A stretch of DNA of 22,698 bases from an uncultured Bacilli bacterium (GCA_948760655.1 CAQBKK010000014.1:1-22698); one strand, 5' to 3'. Shown: positions 1-6,916, numbered from the stretch's first letter. Made by a program: numbers and translations. The notes: generated from the letters alone by a model not told the origin.

Positions 1-50
1 TTTTGGCCTTATAGGCCATGTGAAAACCACGTCTTTTAGGCGTGGTTAGT
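1..50 (+). mobile_element. right end of an IS200/IS605-type element (partial)
   Basis: Two consecutive hairpins are seen. One has TGGCC/GGCCA arms at 4-8 and 14-18. The other is a 9-bp stem, AACCACGTC at 25-33 and GGCGTGGTT at 39-47, with one U.G pair and a TTTTA loop. A subterminal hairpin of this kind is typical of the right end of IS200/IS605 elements, where it is the TnpA recognition structure and also the 3' scaffold of the TnpB omega-RNA. Immediately after it, an open frame without a start codon matches the interior of a dihydrofolate-reductase-like gene, which is what an insertion would leave. The transposase genes would lie upstream of the window. The exact element end, near base 50, is inferred. 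Confidence 0.6.
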
Positions 51-456
51 TATTAAAGATATAGATACTATTATTTTAGGAGCAAACACATATAGGCAAA
101 TAAAAAATGAATTATCACCAGACAAATGGGTATATGAAAATTTACAAAGCTATGTTTTAACTAATGAAAGAATAGGAGATACTAAAAATATAAAATATGT
201 TAATATGAATATAAAAGATTTGATAAATAGATTACAACAAAAAAATGGAAAGAATATATGGATTTGTGGAGGAGCAAATTTAGTAAATCAATGTGTAACA
301 GAAGATTTAATTGATGAATATCAAATTACAACAGTTCCAGTCATTTTAGGAAATGGAATTAGACTTTTTGAAAAAAATAATAAAAATATTAAACTAGAAT
401 TGAAAGGTACGAAAGAAAAAAATGGTTTAATACTTGGAATATATTCAAAGAAATAA
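51..456 (+). pseudogene. dihydrofolate reductase-like (RibD C-terminal domain) gene, 5' truncated
   Basis: The reading frame is open from the element border, and its first family-like residues are IKDIDTIILGANTYRQI, matching the DIDTIILGRxTY segment of YyaP/YwjB-type dihydrofolate reductase family proteins. The nucleotide-binding motif WICGGANLVNQC and the C-terminal half (LIDEYQITTVPVILGNGIRLF) follow and are intact. About 50 N-terminal residues, including the usual start (a SLDG-type segment), are missing, replaced by the hairpin end of the mobile element. The in-frame ATG at 205 would give only 83 residues without the first half of the fold, so translation from it is unlikely to give an active enzyme. 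The call as a broken gene is firm; the substrate of the intact protein is unknown. Confidence 0.7.
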
Positions 457-485
457 ATGACAATTTATCGAAATGTTAAAAAACT

Positions 486-510
486 TTGACAAAGTTCCAA
501 AGTTCTTTGG
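486..510. promoter_or_regulatory. candidate promoter/operator of the XRE gene
   Basis: A consensus -35 hexamer TTGACA lies at 486-491. It is followed by two back-to-back copies of CAAAGTTC (490-497, 498-505) and by an inverted repeat CCAAAG-TT-CTTTGG (497-510). No good -10 sits at 17 bp (TAGATA at 511 is 19 bp away), so the exact promoter is uncertain. A symmetric site just upstream of an XRE-family gene is the usual arrangement for autoregulation. That role is inferred. Confidence 0.45.
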
Positions 511-562
511 TAGATATGTTAAACGTTAATAATCTATACTTATAAGTGAAAGGAGAATGATG

Positions 563-1114
563 ATGTCATTAGGAAATAAAATTTTAGAATTAAGAAAGAA
601 AAATGGACTTTCACAAGAACAATTAGGAGAAAAAGTAGGCGTTACAAGACAAACTATCTCAAATTGGGAATTAGGAGAAACAACTCCCAATCCAGAACAA
701 TTAAAACATTTATCAAGTGCATTAAATATTAGCATAGATGAATTATTAGACAATAACATAAATAATACTTTAGTAGAAAAAATTAGTAATACGGAAAAAC
801 TTGCAGGAATGATTATCAAAATATTAAAAGGTATTGGAATAGCATTTGTTGCCTTTCTTATCATTGATATTGTTGCGTTAATTTTCTTTGTTTCCACTGG
901 AAAAATGGATGTGGAAGGCAGTGCCATTACAATATGCTCTATTGATAATAAAAAATATCGTATCGAATATGGGACAAATGGTTATTTTAAATGTGATGAA
1001 TGTTCTGATAAGATGAAAAATGATCTAATTTTATTAACTGATTTTAATAATCTTGATAAATCAATGGAAAGTATAGAAGATTATTTTAAAAGCAATAATG
1101 GAACTTGTGAATAA
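563..1114 (+). CDS. XRE-family transcriptional regulator with one membrane segment
   Basis: A 183-residue protein. Residues 1-60 form a Cro/C1-type helix-turn-helix with the signature GLSQEQLGEKVGVTRQTISNWE followed by a PNPEQLKHLSSAL helix, so DNA binding is confident. A strongly hydrophobic stretch at about residues 90-112 is a likely membrane span, and the last 65 residues include a CDEC pair and may be exposed outside the cell. Three ATGs occur in a row (557, 560, 563). The AGGAG at 551-555 is correctly spaced only for 563, and MSLGN is also the start of the paralogous regulator at 15473. It follows a repeat-rich candidate operator at 486-510 and ends at a terminator. Membrane-tethered XRE regulators usually respond to envelope or small-molecule signals; the signal here is unknown. 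Confidence 0.85.
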   Translation: MSLGNKILELRKKNGLSQEQLGEKVGVTRQTISNWELGETTPNPEQLKHLSSALNISIDELLDNNINNTLVEKISNTEKLAGMIIKILKGIGIAFVAFLIIDIVALIFFVSTGKMDVEGSAITICSIDNKKYRIEYGTNGYFKCDECSDKMKNDLILLTDFNNLDKSMESIEDYFKSNNGTCE

Positions 1115-1132
1115 CTATAAATGATAATGTAT

Positions 1133-1166
1133 AGAATAAATCGAATTTATGATTTGTTCTTTTTTT
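1133..1166 (+). terminator. intrinsic terminator after the XRE gene
   Basis: A 10-bp stem, AGAATAAATC (1133-1142) with GATTTGTTCT (1151-1160) including one U.G pair, has an 8-nt loop and runs into six T residues. It lies 18 bases after the stop codon. Confidence 0.75.
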
Positions 1167-1273
1167 GTTATAATTAAGGAGAAAGAAAAATGATAATTTG
1201 GAGTTTAGTAAATCTTAAGTGTGTGTAATATTTTTATGTTAAATAGTATGTTTTTTTTGAAAGGAGAAAAAAT

Positions 1274-1442
1274 ATGGATCAAATAAAAATCGGGGAATTT
1301 ATTTCAGAATCAAGAAAATCAAAAGAAATTATTAGATACTGATAGTAAAGTTATTACATGTTTGATTGAAAGTATAGTATTTAACATTGAAGAAACATAT
1401 CAAGTATCTAGTATTAACCCATTGGTTATAGAAGGACTATAA
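1274..1442 (+). pseudogene. remnant of an XRE-family regulator gene
   Basis: A good ribosome site (GAAAGGAG) precedes an ATG whose frame starts MDQIKIGEFISESRKSKE, the classic N terminus of XRE-type regulators (usually continuing with an LTQ segment). A stop at 1340-1342 cuts it after 22 residues. The sequence from about 1325 is open in another frame to 1442 and encodes LLDTDSKVITCLIESIV and an NPLVIEGL tail. The helix-turn-helix core is gone, so this is a deletion remnant. Otherwise the stretch 1167-1532 holds no gene that I can support. Confidence 0.5.
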
Positions 1443-1532
1443 ATATAGTTCTCTTTTATCTACTATTAAAACGCTTTGGAAAGTGATATAATTTTATTAC
1501 AAAATGTGAGTTATTGAAATGGAAAAATGGTT

Positions 1533-1961
1533 ATGAAAAAAATAGTTATAATAGTTAGTGTTGTAATTTCTATTATAATAGGATTTATAGTAATTAAAGA
1601 AATGACGAATCCAAATTTAAAATATTCACAAGAATATGTTGTAGGAAAAAGCAATATTAAAGGTAATGTTGATATTGAATTCTTTATAAGCAAAAGTGAG
1701 GATTTTTCTATCGGAGCAAATAAATATGGTTATGCAGTTTTTAAAAATCCAAGTAAGGCATTTAAACAATTAAAGAAAGAATATTCTAAAGGAATTGAAT
1801 TAATACAAAAAGAATTTAATCTTTTGCCTTTAAATAATTTTAATTATAAAGATTATAAAACTTATGGTTGGCAGGTTACTACAGGTACAGAAGAAGAACA
1901 AAATGAAGCAAGATTTGTTTCCTCTTTTATGGATATTTATGAAAATAGTTTTAGTAAATAA
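1533..1961 (+). CDS. unrecognised small membrane-anchored protein
   Basis: A 142-residue protein counted from the ATG at 1533, chosen because GGAAA at 1521-1525 has normal spacing to it; the ATG at 1527 is too close. Residues 1-24 are Lys-Lys plus a long Ile/Val-rich stretch, a signal anchor or uncleaved signal peptide. The rest is a soluble, mixed charged domain with GANKYGYAVFKNP and YKTYGWQVTTGTEEEQNEARF segments, presumably outside the cell. I do not recognise a named domain. The next gene, a lipoprotein, starts 22 bases downstream with its own ribosome site, so the two are probably co-transcribed. A weak -10-like TATAAT lies at 1485-1490. Confidence 0.65.
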   Translation: MKKIVIIVSVVISIIIGFIVIKEMTNPNLKYSQEYVVGKSNIKGNVDIEFFISKSEDFSIGANKYGYAVFKNPSKAFKQLKKEYSKGIELIQKEFNLLPLNNFNYKDYKTYGWQVTTGTEEEQNEARFVSSFMDIYENSFSK

Positions 1962-1983
1962 GTTAGTTAGGAGAATGGATTTT

Positions 1984-2604
1984 ATGAAAAAGAAAATATT
2001 AAAAATTTTGATTTATGGGTTTATAGTGTTAGGGATAACTGGTTGTGGAAATAGCAAAAAAGAAGTTGAAACAGAAGATTTACAAAGTGTCAATAATAAA
2101 ATTATTGAATATTTTCAAACCAATGGTGTTAAAGATTATGATAATTATACTTTTAATTATGTTGATGATGAGCATAAAGTTGTCGTTGTTGGATTATTAG
2201 ATAATAGTGAGAAAGAACAAGAAAAGTTTAAGAAAACAATTATAGATTCAAATTTAATTAAATTTGTTAAAGGTGAAAAACTTATTGATGAAATAGAAAA
2301 CAAAAATACAATAGATTTAAAGTCTTTTATTAGAACATATAATATACTTAATGTTGCAGAAAGTAATGATGAAAAATATATTTATTTAACTATAAGACAA
2401 TTTCAAGAGGAAGAAGTTCAAACAATCAAAGTCGAAAAGGAATTATGTCCTAATATTGTTAAAGGAAAAAATTATGAATTTACAATAAAACCGAATTATA
2501 GAATGGAAGATAATATTTTATCTATATTTAATAATAGTAAAATCTTAGAGATTAAAGAAACAAACAAAATAGGATTAGAGCAAATACAAGACTCTATTTC
2601 TTAA
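1984..2604 (+). CDS. unrecognised putative lipoprotein
   Basis: A 206-residue protein with a lipoprotein signal: a basic N terminus (MKKKILK), a hydrophobic core and the lipobox GITGC, so Cys21 would be lipidated after signal peptidase II cleavage. The mature part is acidic and rich in Lys, Glu, Asn and Ile, with no family that I recognise. The frame is open far upstream, back to 1864 inside the preceding gene, but the ribosome site AGGAG at 1969-1973 and the signal peptide fix the start at 1984 (an in-frame ATG at 1975 is too close to it). It follows another exported small protein and precedes a Cys-rich protein. The three may form one accessory transcription unit. Confidence 0.7.
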   Translation: MKKKILKILIYGFIVLGITGCGNSKKEVETEDLQSVNNKIIEYFQTNGVKDYDNYTFNYVDDEHKVVVVGLLDNSEKEQEKFKKTIIDSNLIKFVKGEKLIDEIENKNTIDLKSFIRTYNILNVAESNDEKYIYLTIRQFQEEEVQTIKVEKELCPNIVKGKNYEFTIKPNYRMEDNILSIFNNSKILEIKETNKIGLEQIQDSIS

Positions 2605-2672
2605 GAATAATATTTAAATTCGAAAGGAAAGCAAGAGTAGATAAATTATAATTGGAAAGTGAGGTAGAGTTT

Positions 2673-3029
2673 ATGGCAAGAGTAGTAAAAAATAAAGAAT
2701 TAGTGAGAACTAGATTGGCAACGAATTATGGAGGGTGGATGTATTGTGATAAATGTAACGAAAATATAGGTTATTTATGTTATGCAACTTATGATAGCTT
2801 AGAATTAAAATATAAATGTAACTGTGGAAGTCAAGGCAGTGTAGTAGTAACTTTTGAAGATAGTAAACTAGGACAAGAGTGTAGTGATGAGTTAGTCACT
2901 ATAAAAAATAGATTTTGTTGTCCAAAAGATAACGAACCTTTAATTACAATATTAGATAAAAAAGTGTCAAGTTATGAAATGAAAATCACTTGTAAATCTT
3001 GTGAAAATATTTATAAAAATGTTAAATAA
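2673..3029 (+). CDS. Cys-rich zinc-ribbon-like protein, function unknown
   Basis: A 118-residue protein with ten Cys arranged mostly as pairs: C25/C28, C36, C49/C51, C70, C82/C83 and C107/C110. The CDKC, CNCG, CCP and CKSC knuckles suggest two structural zinc sites in a cytoplasmic protein; there is no signal peptide. ATG 2673 was chosen over the in-frame TTG at 2652 because GAGGT at 2661-2665 is 7 bases before it. The first half (KELVRTRLATNYGGWMYCDKC) looks like a conserved hypothetical family seen in Firmicutes, but I cannot name it. DNA, RNA or protein binding are all possible. Confidence 0.65.
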   Translation: MARVVKNKELVRTRLATNYGGWMYCDKCNENIGYLCYATYDSLELKYKCNCGSQGSVVVTFEDSKLGQECSDELVTIKNRFCCPKDNEPLITILDKKVSSYEMKITCKSCENIYKNVK

Positions 3030-3050
3030 ATTACAATTTGAAAGAGAGAT

Positions 3051-3502
3051 ATGGAAATAATAGTAATAAAGGCAAAAAATGATAATCGTGAGGATATTGC
3101 TTTATGTATAGCAGAGCTTAATGGAAAAATCGTTGGAGTTTTGGCAATTTATTAAAAGTGTTATTGCAAAGATAGTATTAAAGGAAGAATTTGAATCAAA
3201 ATTAGACTATCTAATAACAACAGGATATAGAATTTGTTTCAGTAAAAAAAGAGTATAGGAGAAAAGGTATAGCCACAATTCTAATACAAGAAAGTTTAAA
3301 GTTAAGTAATTATGATGATTACGTATTAGATGTTACGAGTAAAACTTATGATGAATATCTTGCTAAAATTAGTAAAATTGAGTATGTGGATATATCTTAT
3401 TTAGGAATTTTAATTTATGGTAATAAAAAATTAATTAATAAATTAACGGGTAGTATTGGATTATTAAAATTTTTTTGGAGAATTTGTTTCTTGTTCATAT
3501 GA
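3051..3502 (+). pseudogene. GNAT-type acetyltransferase gene, frameshifted
   Basis: The first frame (3051-3155) encodes 34 residues ending AELNGKIVGVLAIY, the beta-strand segment that precedes the acetyl-CoA site in GNAT enzymes, then stops. A middle part is open in another frame (FESKLDYLITTGYR). From about 3218 a third frame runs to a stop at 3500-3502 and contains VSVKKEYRRKGIATILIQESL, the acetyl-CoA pyrophosphate loop (R-R-K-G-I-A). At least two frameshifts separate parts that belong to one protein, so the gene is dead unless the sequence has errors. The acetylated substrate cannot be told. Confidence 0.7.
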
Positions 3503-3549
3503 ATAATAAGTGAGTTGTTTCTTTTTTGATTAACAGAAAAAATCTAATT

Positions 3550-3570
3550 CAGGAGTTATCCTGTTTTTTG
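3550..3570 (+). terminator. weak candidate terminator upstream of the van operon
   Basis: A 5-bp stem CAGGA (3550-3554) and TCCTG (3559-3563) with a GTTA loop is followed by six T residues. The stem is short, but it stands between the pseudogene and the next operon. Confidence 0.45.
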
Positions 3571-3666
3571 TTTTACAATATATTGACAAAAATATCTATA
3601 TAATTCTAAAAAAAACACTAATTTTACAGATATAACTTTCTTTATAACAATAGATTATTTAAATGG

Positions 3667-3675
3667 TGGTACAAT
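3667..3675 (+). promoter_or_regulatory. extended -10 promoter of the van-type operon
   Basis: TGGTACAAT is an extended -10 (TGn plus TACAAT), 27 bases before the vanW start and just before the strong GGTGAGGAGG ribosome site. No convincing -35 is seen at 17 bp. The surrounding 3571-3702 stretch is otherwise non-coding. Confidence 0.4.
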
Positions 3676-3702
3676 AAAAAAGAAAGGTGAGGAGGCATAT
3701 TT

Positions 3703-4527
3703 ATGAAACGAAAAAGAGTAACAGAAATATTTCCTTTTCTAGTTCCATTACGTATTTGGCAAAGAAATATAGTAGTTAATACCAAAATGGCGTTAGATAA
3801 AAACCACTATGCGAAAAAAAAGGGAGAAGAACTACCTTTTGAAATTGCAAGCAATAAAACTTGGATGATTAATGAACAAAGTGGTCATAATATCATTTAT
3901 CAAGAAAACAAAGTCCACAATTTAAAAATAACGAGTCAGACTATGAACAAAGTTTATATTTATCCTGGAGAAATATTTTCTTTTAATTATCTTGAAAAAA
4001 ACACAAAAAATTATGGAAAGTTAAAAGATGGATTGACCCTTAGAAATGATAAAATCATTCATGAAAAAGGGGGAGGCGTTTGTCACTTAAGCAATCTTTT
4101 GTATTATACGTTTTTGCATACTCCTCTTACCATTGTAGAAAGACATGGACATAAAATTAAATCGTTTCCAAATCCCGATAAAAATTCTTTAGATGGAGTA
4201 GATGCAACTATCAATAAAGGTTGGCAAGATTTAAAGGTTAGAAACGATACAGAACATATTTTCCAAATCATTATTGATTTTGATGAGGAATATATGTATG
4301 CAAAAATATTAGCAGATTACGAAACCGATGAAATAGCAGAGATTACTAATGAAGGCTTTAAATATATAAGGAAAAATGACAAAGTCTATGAAAGTGTAGC
4401 TGTTGTAAAAACAATAAGAAGTAAAAAAACAAAAGAAGTTATCGAAAAGAAAAAACTGTATGATGAAATTGTAGCTGTTGGGTATGAACTACCAGAAGGT
4501 ACTAAAATAGAAGAGGTGAAAGAATGA
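3703..4527 (+). CDS. vanW: VanW family protein
   Basis: A 274-residue protein with the VanW core. PGEIFSFN and a following GKLKDG segment lead to EKGGGVCHLSNLLYYTFLH at about residues 120-140, then IVERHGHKIKSFPNPDKNS, a GVDATI segment and DLKVRNDT. These are the hallmark motifs of the family. VanW occurs in vanB and vanG glycopeptide-resistance clusters and in many Firmicutes without resistance; its biochemical role is not established. No signal peptide is evident. It is preceded by a very good ribosome site (GGTGAGGAGG) and overlaps the ligase start by 4 bases (ATGA), so the two are translationally coupled. Its place directly before a VanG-like ligase and a VanT-like racemase supports a cell-wall precursor role here. 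Confidence 0.9.
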   Translation: MKRKRVTEIFPFLVPLRIWQRNIVVNTKMALDKNHYAKKKGEELPFEIASNKTWMINEQSGHNIIYQENKVHNLKITSQTMNKVYIYPGEIFSFNYLEKNTKNYGKLKDGLTLRNDKIIHEKGGGVCHLSNLLYYTFLHTPLTIVERHGHKIKSFPNPDKNSLDGVDATINKGWQDLKVRNDTEHIFQIIIDFDEEYMYAKILADYETDEIAEITNEGFKYIRKNDKVYESVAVVKTIRSKKTKEVIEKKKLYDEIVAVGYELPEGTKIEEVKE

Positions 4528-5570
4528 GTAAAATCAAAGTCGCTTGTTTTTTTGGAGGATGTTCTAGTGAATATGGTGTATCACTTGTTTCTGCAACATC
4601 TGTTATTGAAAATTTAAATAAGGAAAAATACGATTTAATCTTAGTTGGAATTACAGAGAGTGGAGATTTTTATCTTTACGATGGACCAATAGAAAATATT
4701 GAGAAAAATGAATGGAACAATAAGGAATATGTAAAGAAAATCACCATTTCTACCAATCGAAGTGACCATGGACTTATTATATTTGATACAAAAGAAGTAG
4801 TGAAAATTGACATTGCTTTTCCAGTATTACATGGAAAAAATGGAGAAGATGGAAGATTACAAGGCGTTTTTGAACTTGCTGGAATTCCTTTTGTAGGACC
4901 AGGAATGCTTTCTAGTAGTTTATGTATGGATAAATTTATTGCCCATGAACTGGTGAGTCTTCATGGCATTTCTGTACCAAAATCTTGTTTACTTACAAGC
5001 CGTGATTTTTCCGTAAATGTAAAGAAAATCGAAGAATTAAAATATCCTTTGTTTGTAAAACCATTAAAAGCTGGTTCTTCTTTTGGAATTACCAAAGTAA
5101 TAGAAGAAGACAAGTTAAAGAGTGCAATTGAATTTGCTTTTACTTATGATGACGCTGTTGTTGTAGAAGAAAATATTGATGGCTTTGAAGTTGGATGTGC
5201 AATTCTTGGAAATGATGACCTTACAATTGGAGAAGTAGACGAAATAGAACTACAAGATGGCTTCTTTGATTTTGAAGAAAAATACAATTTAAAGACTAGT
5301 AAAATCCATTTGCCAGCTCGTTTGAAAGAAGAAGAAAGAGAAAAAATCAAAGCAAAGGCTTTACAAATATACCAAATATTAAATTGTAAAGGATTTTCAA
5401 GAGTAGACATGTTTTATACAAAAGATAAACGTATTGTTTTCAACGAAGTAAATACCATTCCTGGTTGTACTTCTCATAGTAGATACCCTTCCATGTTAAA
5501 GGCAGTAGGTCTAACATTTCCGGAAGTATTAGACAAATTGATTGTGCTAGGATTAGAAAATGCAGAGTAG
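4524..5570 (+). CDS. vanG: D-Ala-D-Ser ligase, VanG-like (D-Ala-D-X ligase family)
   Basis: A 348-residue ATP-grasp ligase that joins D-Ala to a second D-amino acid for the end of the peptidoglycan stem peptide. Family motifs are GGCSSEYGVSLVSATSVI at the N terminus (Glu16 for the first D-Ala), VLHGKNGEDGRLQG, CMDKFIAH, KPLKAGSSFGI (ATP grip), EENIDGFEVGCAI, the omega-loop FDFEEKYNLKTSKIHLPAR and EVNTIPGCTSHSRYP (metal ligands). The EY in place of EH in the first motif and the EKYNLKTSKIHLP loop resemble D-Ala-D-Ser ligases of the VanC/E/G/L type, VanG most of all, more than housekeeping Ddl. Overlap with both neighbours (4 and 11 bases) and the racemase downstream support D-Ser as substrate. 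A plain D-Ala-D-Ala ligase is the main alternative. Confidence 0.85.
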   Translation: MSKIKVACFFGGCSSEYGVSLVSATSVIENLNKEKYDLILVGITESGDFYLYDGPIENIEKNEWNNKEYVKKITISTNRSDHGLIIFDTKEVVKIDIAFPVLHGKNGEDGRLQGVFELAGIPFVGPGMLSSSLCMDKFIAHELVSLHGISVPKSCLLTSRDFSVNVKKIEELKYPLFVKPLKAGSSFGITKVIEEDKLKSAIEFAFTYDDAVVVEENIDGFEVGCAILGNDDLTIGEVDEIELQDGFFDFEEKYNLKTSKIHLPARLKEEEREKIKAKALQIYQILNCKGFSRVDMFYTKDKRIVFNEVNTIPGCTSHSRYPSMLKAVGLTFPEVLDKLIVLGLENAE

Positions 5571-6711
5571 TTTAGTAACATCACGAGCTTGGATAGAAAT
5601 TAATCTGGCTCATTTAGAAGATAACGTTCGTGCTATACAAAAAAGAATTTCTTTTCCTACCCAAATTATGGCTGTAGTAAAAGCTGATGCTTATGGACAT
5701 GGAAGTATAGAAATTGCCAAGCATTTAAACAAACTAGGCATCCAAGACTTTGCTGTTGCAACATTAGAAGAAGGAATGGCTTTACGTGAAAATCACATCA
5801 AAGGAAATATTCTCATTTTAGGATATACAAATATTCAAAACTTAAGACTGGTAGTAGAAAATGATTTAATGCAAACGGTTGTCGATAAGGAATATGCTAG
5901 TCGCTTACTTCATGTTCCTTTAAAGAAAAAACTCAAAGTGCACTTAAAAATCAATACGGGAATGAATCGTTTAGGGATTTCTTACCAAGACATGGATTTT
6001 ATAAAAGAAATGTATAAGAAAAAAGAAATTGACGTTGTAGGAATGTACTCTCACTTTTGTGTTGCTGATAGTAAAAAAGAAGAAGACATTGCTTTTTCCA
6101 ATTTACAAAAAGAAAGATTTGATGCATTAATCAAAACGTTAAAAGAAAGTGGATACCAACTGGGAAAAATCCATATTCAAAGTAGTTATGGTATTTTAAA
6201 TTATAATGAAAATAATGAATATAACTATGTAAGACCAGGAATTATTTTGTATGGGGTACATAGTGGACAAGATGTGTATGTAAAAAAACAGATTCTTTTA
6301 AAACCCGTTTTATCTTTGAAAGCTAGAATTACAAGTATAAAGGAAATAGAAGAGTATGAGGCGGTAAGTTATGGAAGAACCTATATCGCTTCAAAAAAAG
6401 AGAAGATTGCAACCGTTTCGATTGGCTATGCCGATGGTTATCCTAGGAGTTTATCAAATAAAGGGGTAAAAGTGGTTGTAAATAACCAATATGCGGAAGT
6501 TATTGGACGGATTTGTATGGATCAATTGATGATTAATGTAACCAATATTTCCGAAATAAAAGTTGGGGATATTGTAACACTTATTGGTAGTATACCAGAA
6601 ATTACTGCGGAAGAAGTTGCAGAAAAAATAGAAACAAATACAAATGAACTTTTAAGTCGTTTAGGAAGTCGTTTACACAAAGTATATGTGACTATTCGAG
6701 AAGAGCTCTAG
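5560..6711 (+). CDS. vanT: VanT-like serine/alanine racemase (soluble, PLP-dependent)
   Basis: A 383-residue fold-type III PLP enzyme. The PLP lysine is K41 in VVKADAYGHG. The second catalytic base is Y271 in VSYGRTY, and SIGYADGYPR and a CMDQLMINV segment follow. The sequence (VATLEEGMALRENHIKGNILILGYT, SHFCVADS, IQSSYGILNYNENN) looks like the catalytic half of VanT more than like housekeeping Alr. Near the C terminus, N362 in TNTNELLSRLG falls where Geobacillus alanine racemase has Tyr354. Asn there is known to favour L-Ser racemisation in VanT. The usual roughly 330-residue membrane acyltransferase-like half of VanT is absent, so this is a cytosolic enzyme of normal Alr length. It overlaps the ligase by 11 bases and ends inside a terminator. 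It could also serve as the cell's alanine racemase. Confidence 0.85.
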   Translation: MQSSLVTSRAWIEINLAHLEDNVRAIQKRISFPTQIMAVVKADAYGHGSIEIAKHLNKLGIQDFAVATLEEGMALRENHIKGNILILGYTNIQNLRLVVENDLMQTVVDKEYASRLLHVPLKKKLKVHLKINTGMNRLGISYQDMDFIKEMYKKKEIDVVGMYSHFCVADSKKEEDIAFSNLQKERFDALIKTLKESGYQLGKIHIQSSYGILNYNENNEYNYVRPGIILYGVHSGQDVYVKKQILLKPVLSLKARITSIKEIEEYEAVSYGRTYIASKKEKIATVSIGYADGYPRSLSNKGVKVVVNNQYAEVIGRICMDQLMINVTNISEIKVGDIVTLIGSIPEITAEEVAEKIETNTNELLSRLGSRLHKVYVTIREEL

Positions 6712-6729
6712 TAATTGCTAGAGTTTTTT
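6706..6729 (+). terminator. intrinsic terminator of the van-type operon
   Basis: Perfect 6-bp stem CTCTAG (6706-6711) with CTAGAG (6718-6723), TAATTG loop, followed by six T residues. The stop codon of the racemase forms part of the stem. Confidence 0.8.
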
Positions 6730-6731
6730 AT

Positions 6732-6759
6732 TCGACAAAATTTTTTTCTTTTCTATGTA
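6732..6759 (+). promoter_or_regulatory. candidate promoter of the 21-codon microgene
   Basis: TCGACA (6732-6737, five of six matches to the -35 consensus), a 16-bp spacer and TATGTA (6754-6759). It lies right after the upstream terminator and 45 bases before the microgene start. The -10 is poor, so this is tentative. Confidence 0.3.
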
Positions 6760-6804
6760 AAAATAAAAGCATTTTCAGATTTTGAAAATTAGAAAGGAGA
6801 AAAA

Positions 6805-6870
6805 ATGTTAGAATACATTCGATTTTTATTCTATCGAATTTGGGAATACTTTGATTATCGACATAGATAA
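6805..6870 (+). CDS. candidate 21-residue aromatic-rich microprotein
   Basis: A strong ribosome site, AGAAAGGAG, lies at the correct distance from ATG 6805. The peptide begins MLEYIRFLFYRIWEYF and ends in a basic DYRHR tail. It is unusually rich in Tyr, Phe, Trp and Arg and could form an amphipathic, membrane-binding helix. The gene is bracketed by the van operon terminator and by its own terminator, so it is a separate unit. Within the frame, ATTCGAT (6817-6823) and ATCGAAT (6833-6839) are perfect inverted arms, so the transcript could instead be a structured small RNA. I know no family for it. Confidence 0.45.
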   Translation: MLEYIRFLFYRIWEYFDYRHR

Positions 6871-6884
6871 TGCATTTCTCAATT

Positions 6885-6916
6885 ACAACTATTTAGAATT
6901 CTAGATAGTTGTTTTT
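6885..6916 (+). terminator. intrinsic terminator after the microgene
   Basis: ACAACTAT (6885-6892) and ATAGTTGT (6905-6912) are perfect 8-bp arms. The intervening bases extend the helix almost to an AT loop, and a T run follows. It is a strong hairpin 14 bases after the microgene stop. Confidence 0.75.

Noticed and set aside
526..927. Minus-strand reading frame of 133 codons opposite the XRE gene
   Set aside because: It mirrors the XRE coding frame, has no ribosome site and no family features. Other long opposite-strand frames (for example 5144-5410, 11695-11982, 16403-16819) were dropped for the same reason.
1190..1228. 12-codon frame with a good AAGGAG ribosome site
   Set aside because: Too short to judge, with no independent promoter or terminator beyond what the neighbouring remnant explains.
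3583..3604. TTGACA with a nearby TATAAT as promoter of the vanW operon
   Set aside because: The hexamers are only 10 bp apart, too close to act together; the extended -10 at 3667 is better placed.
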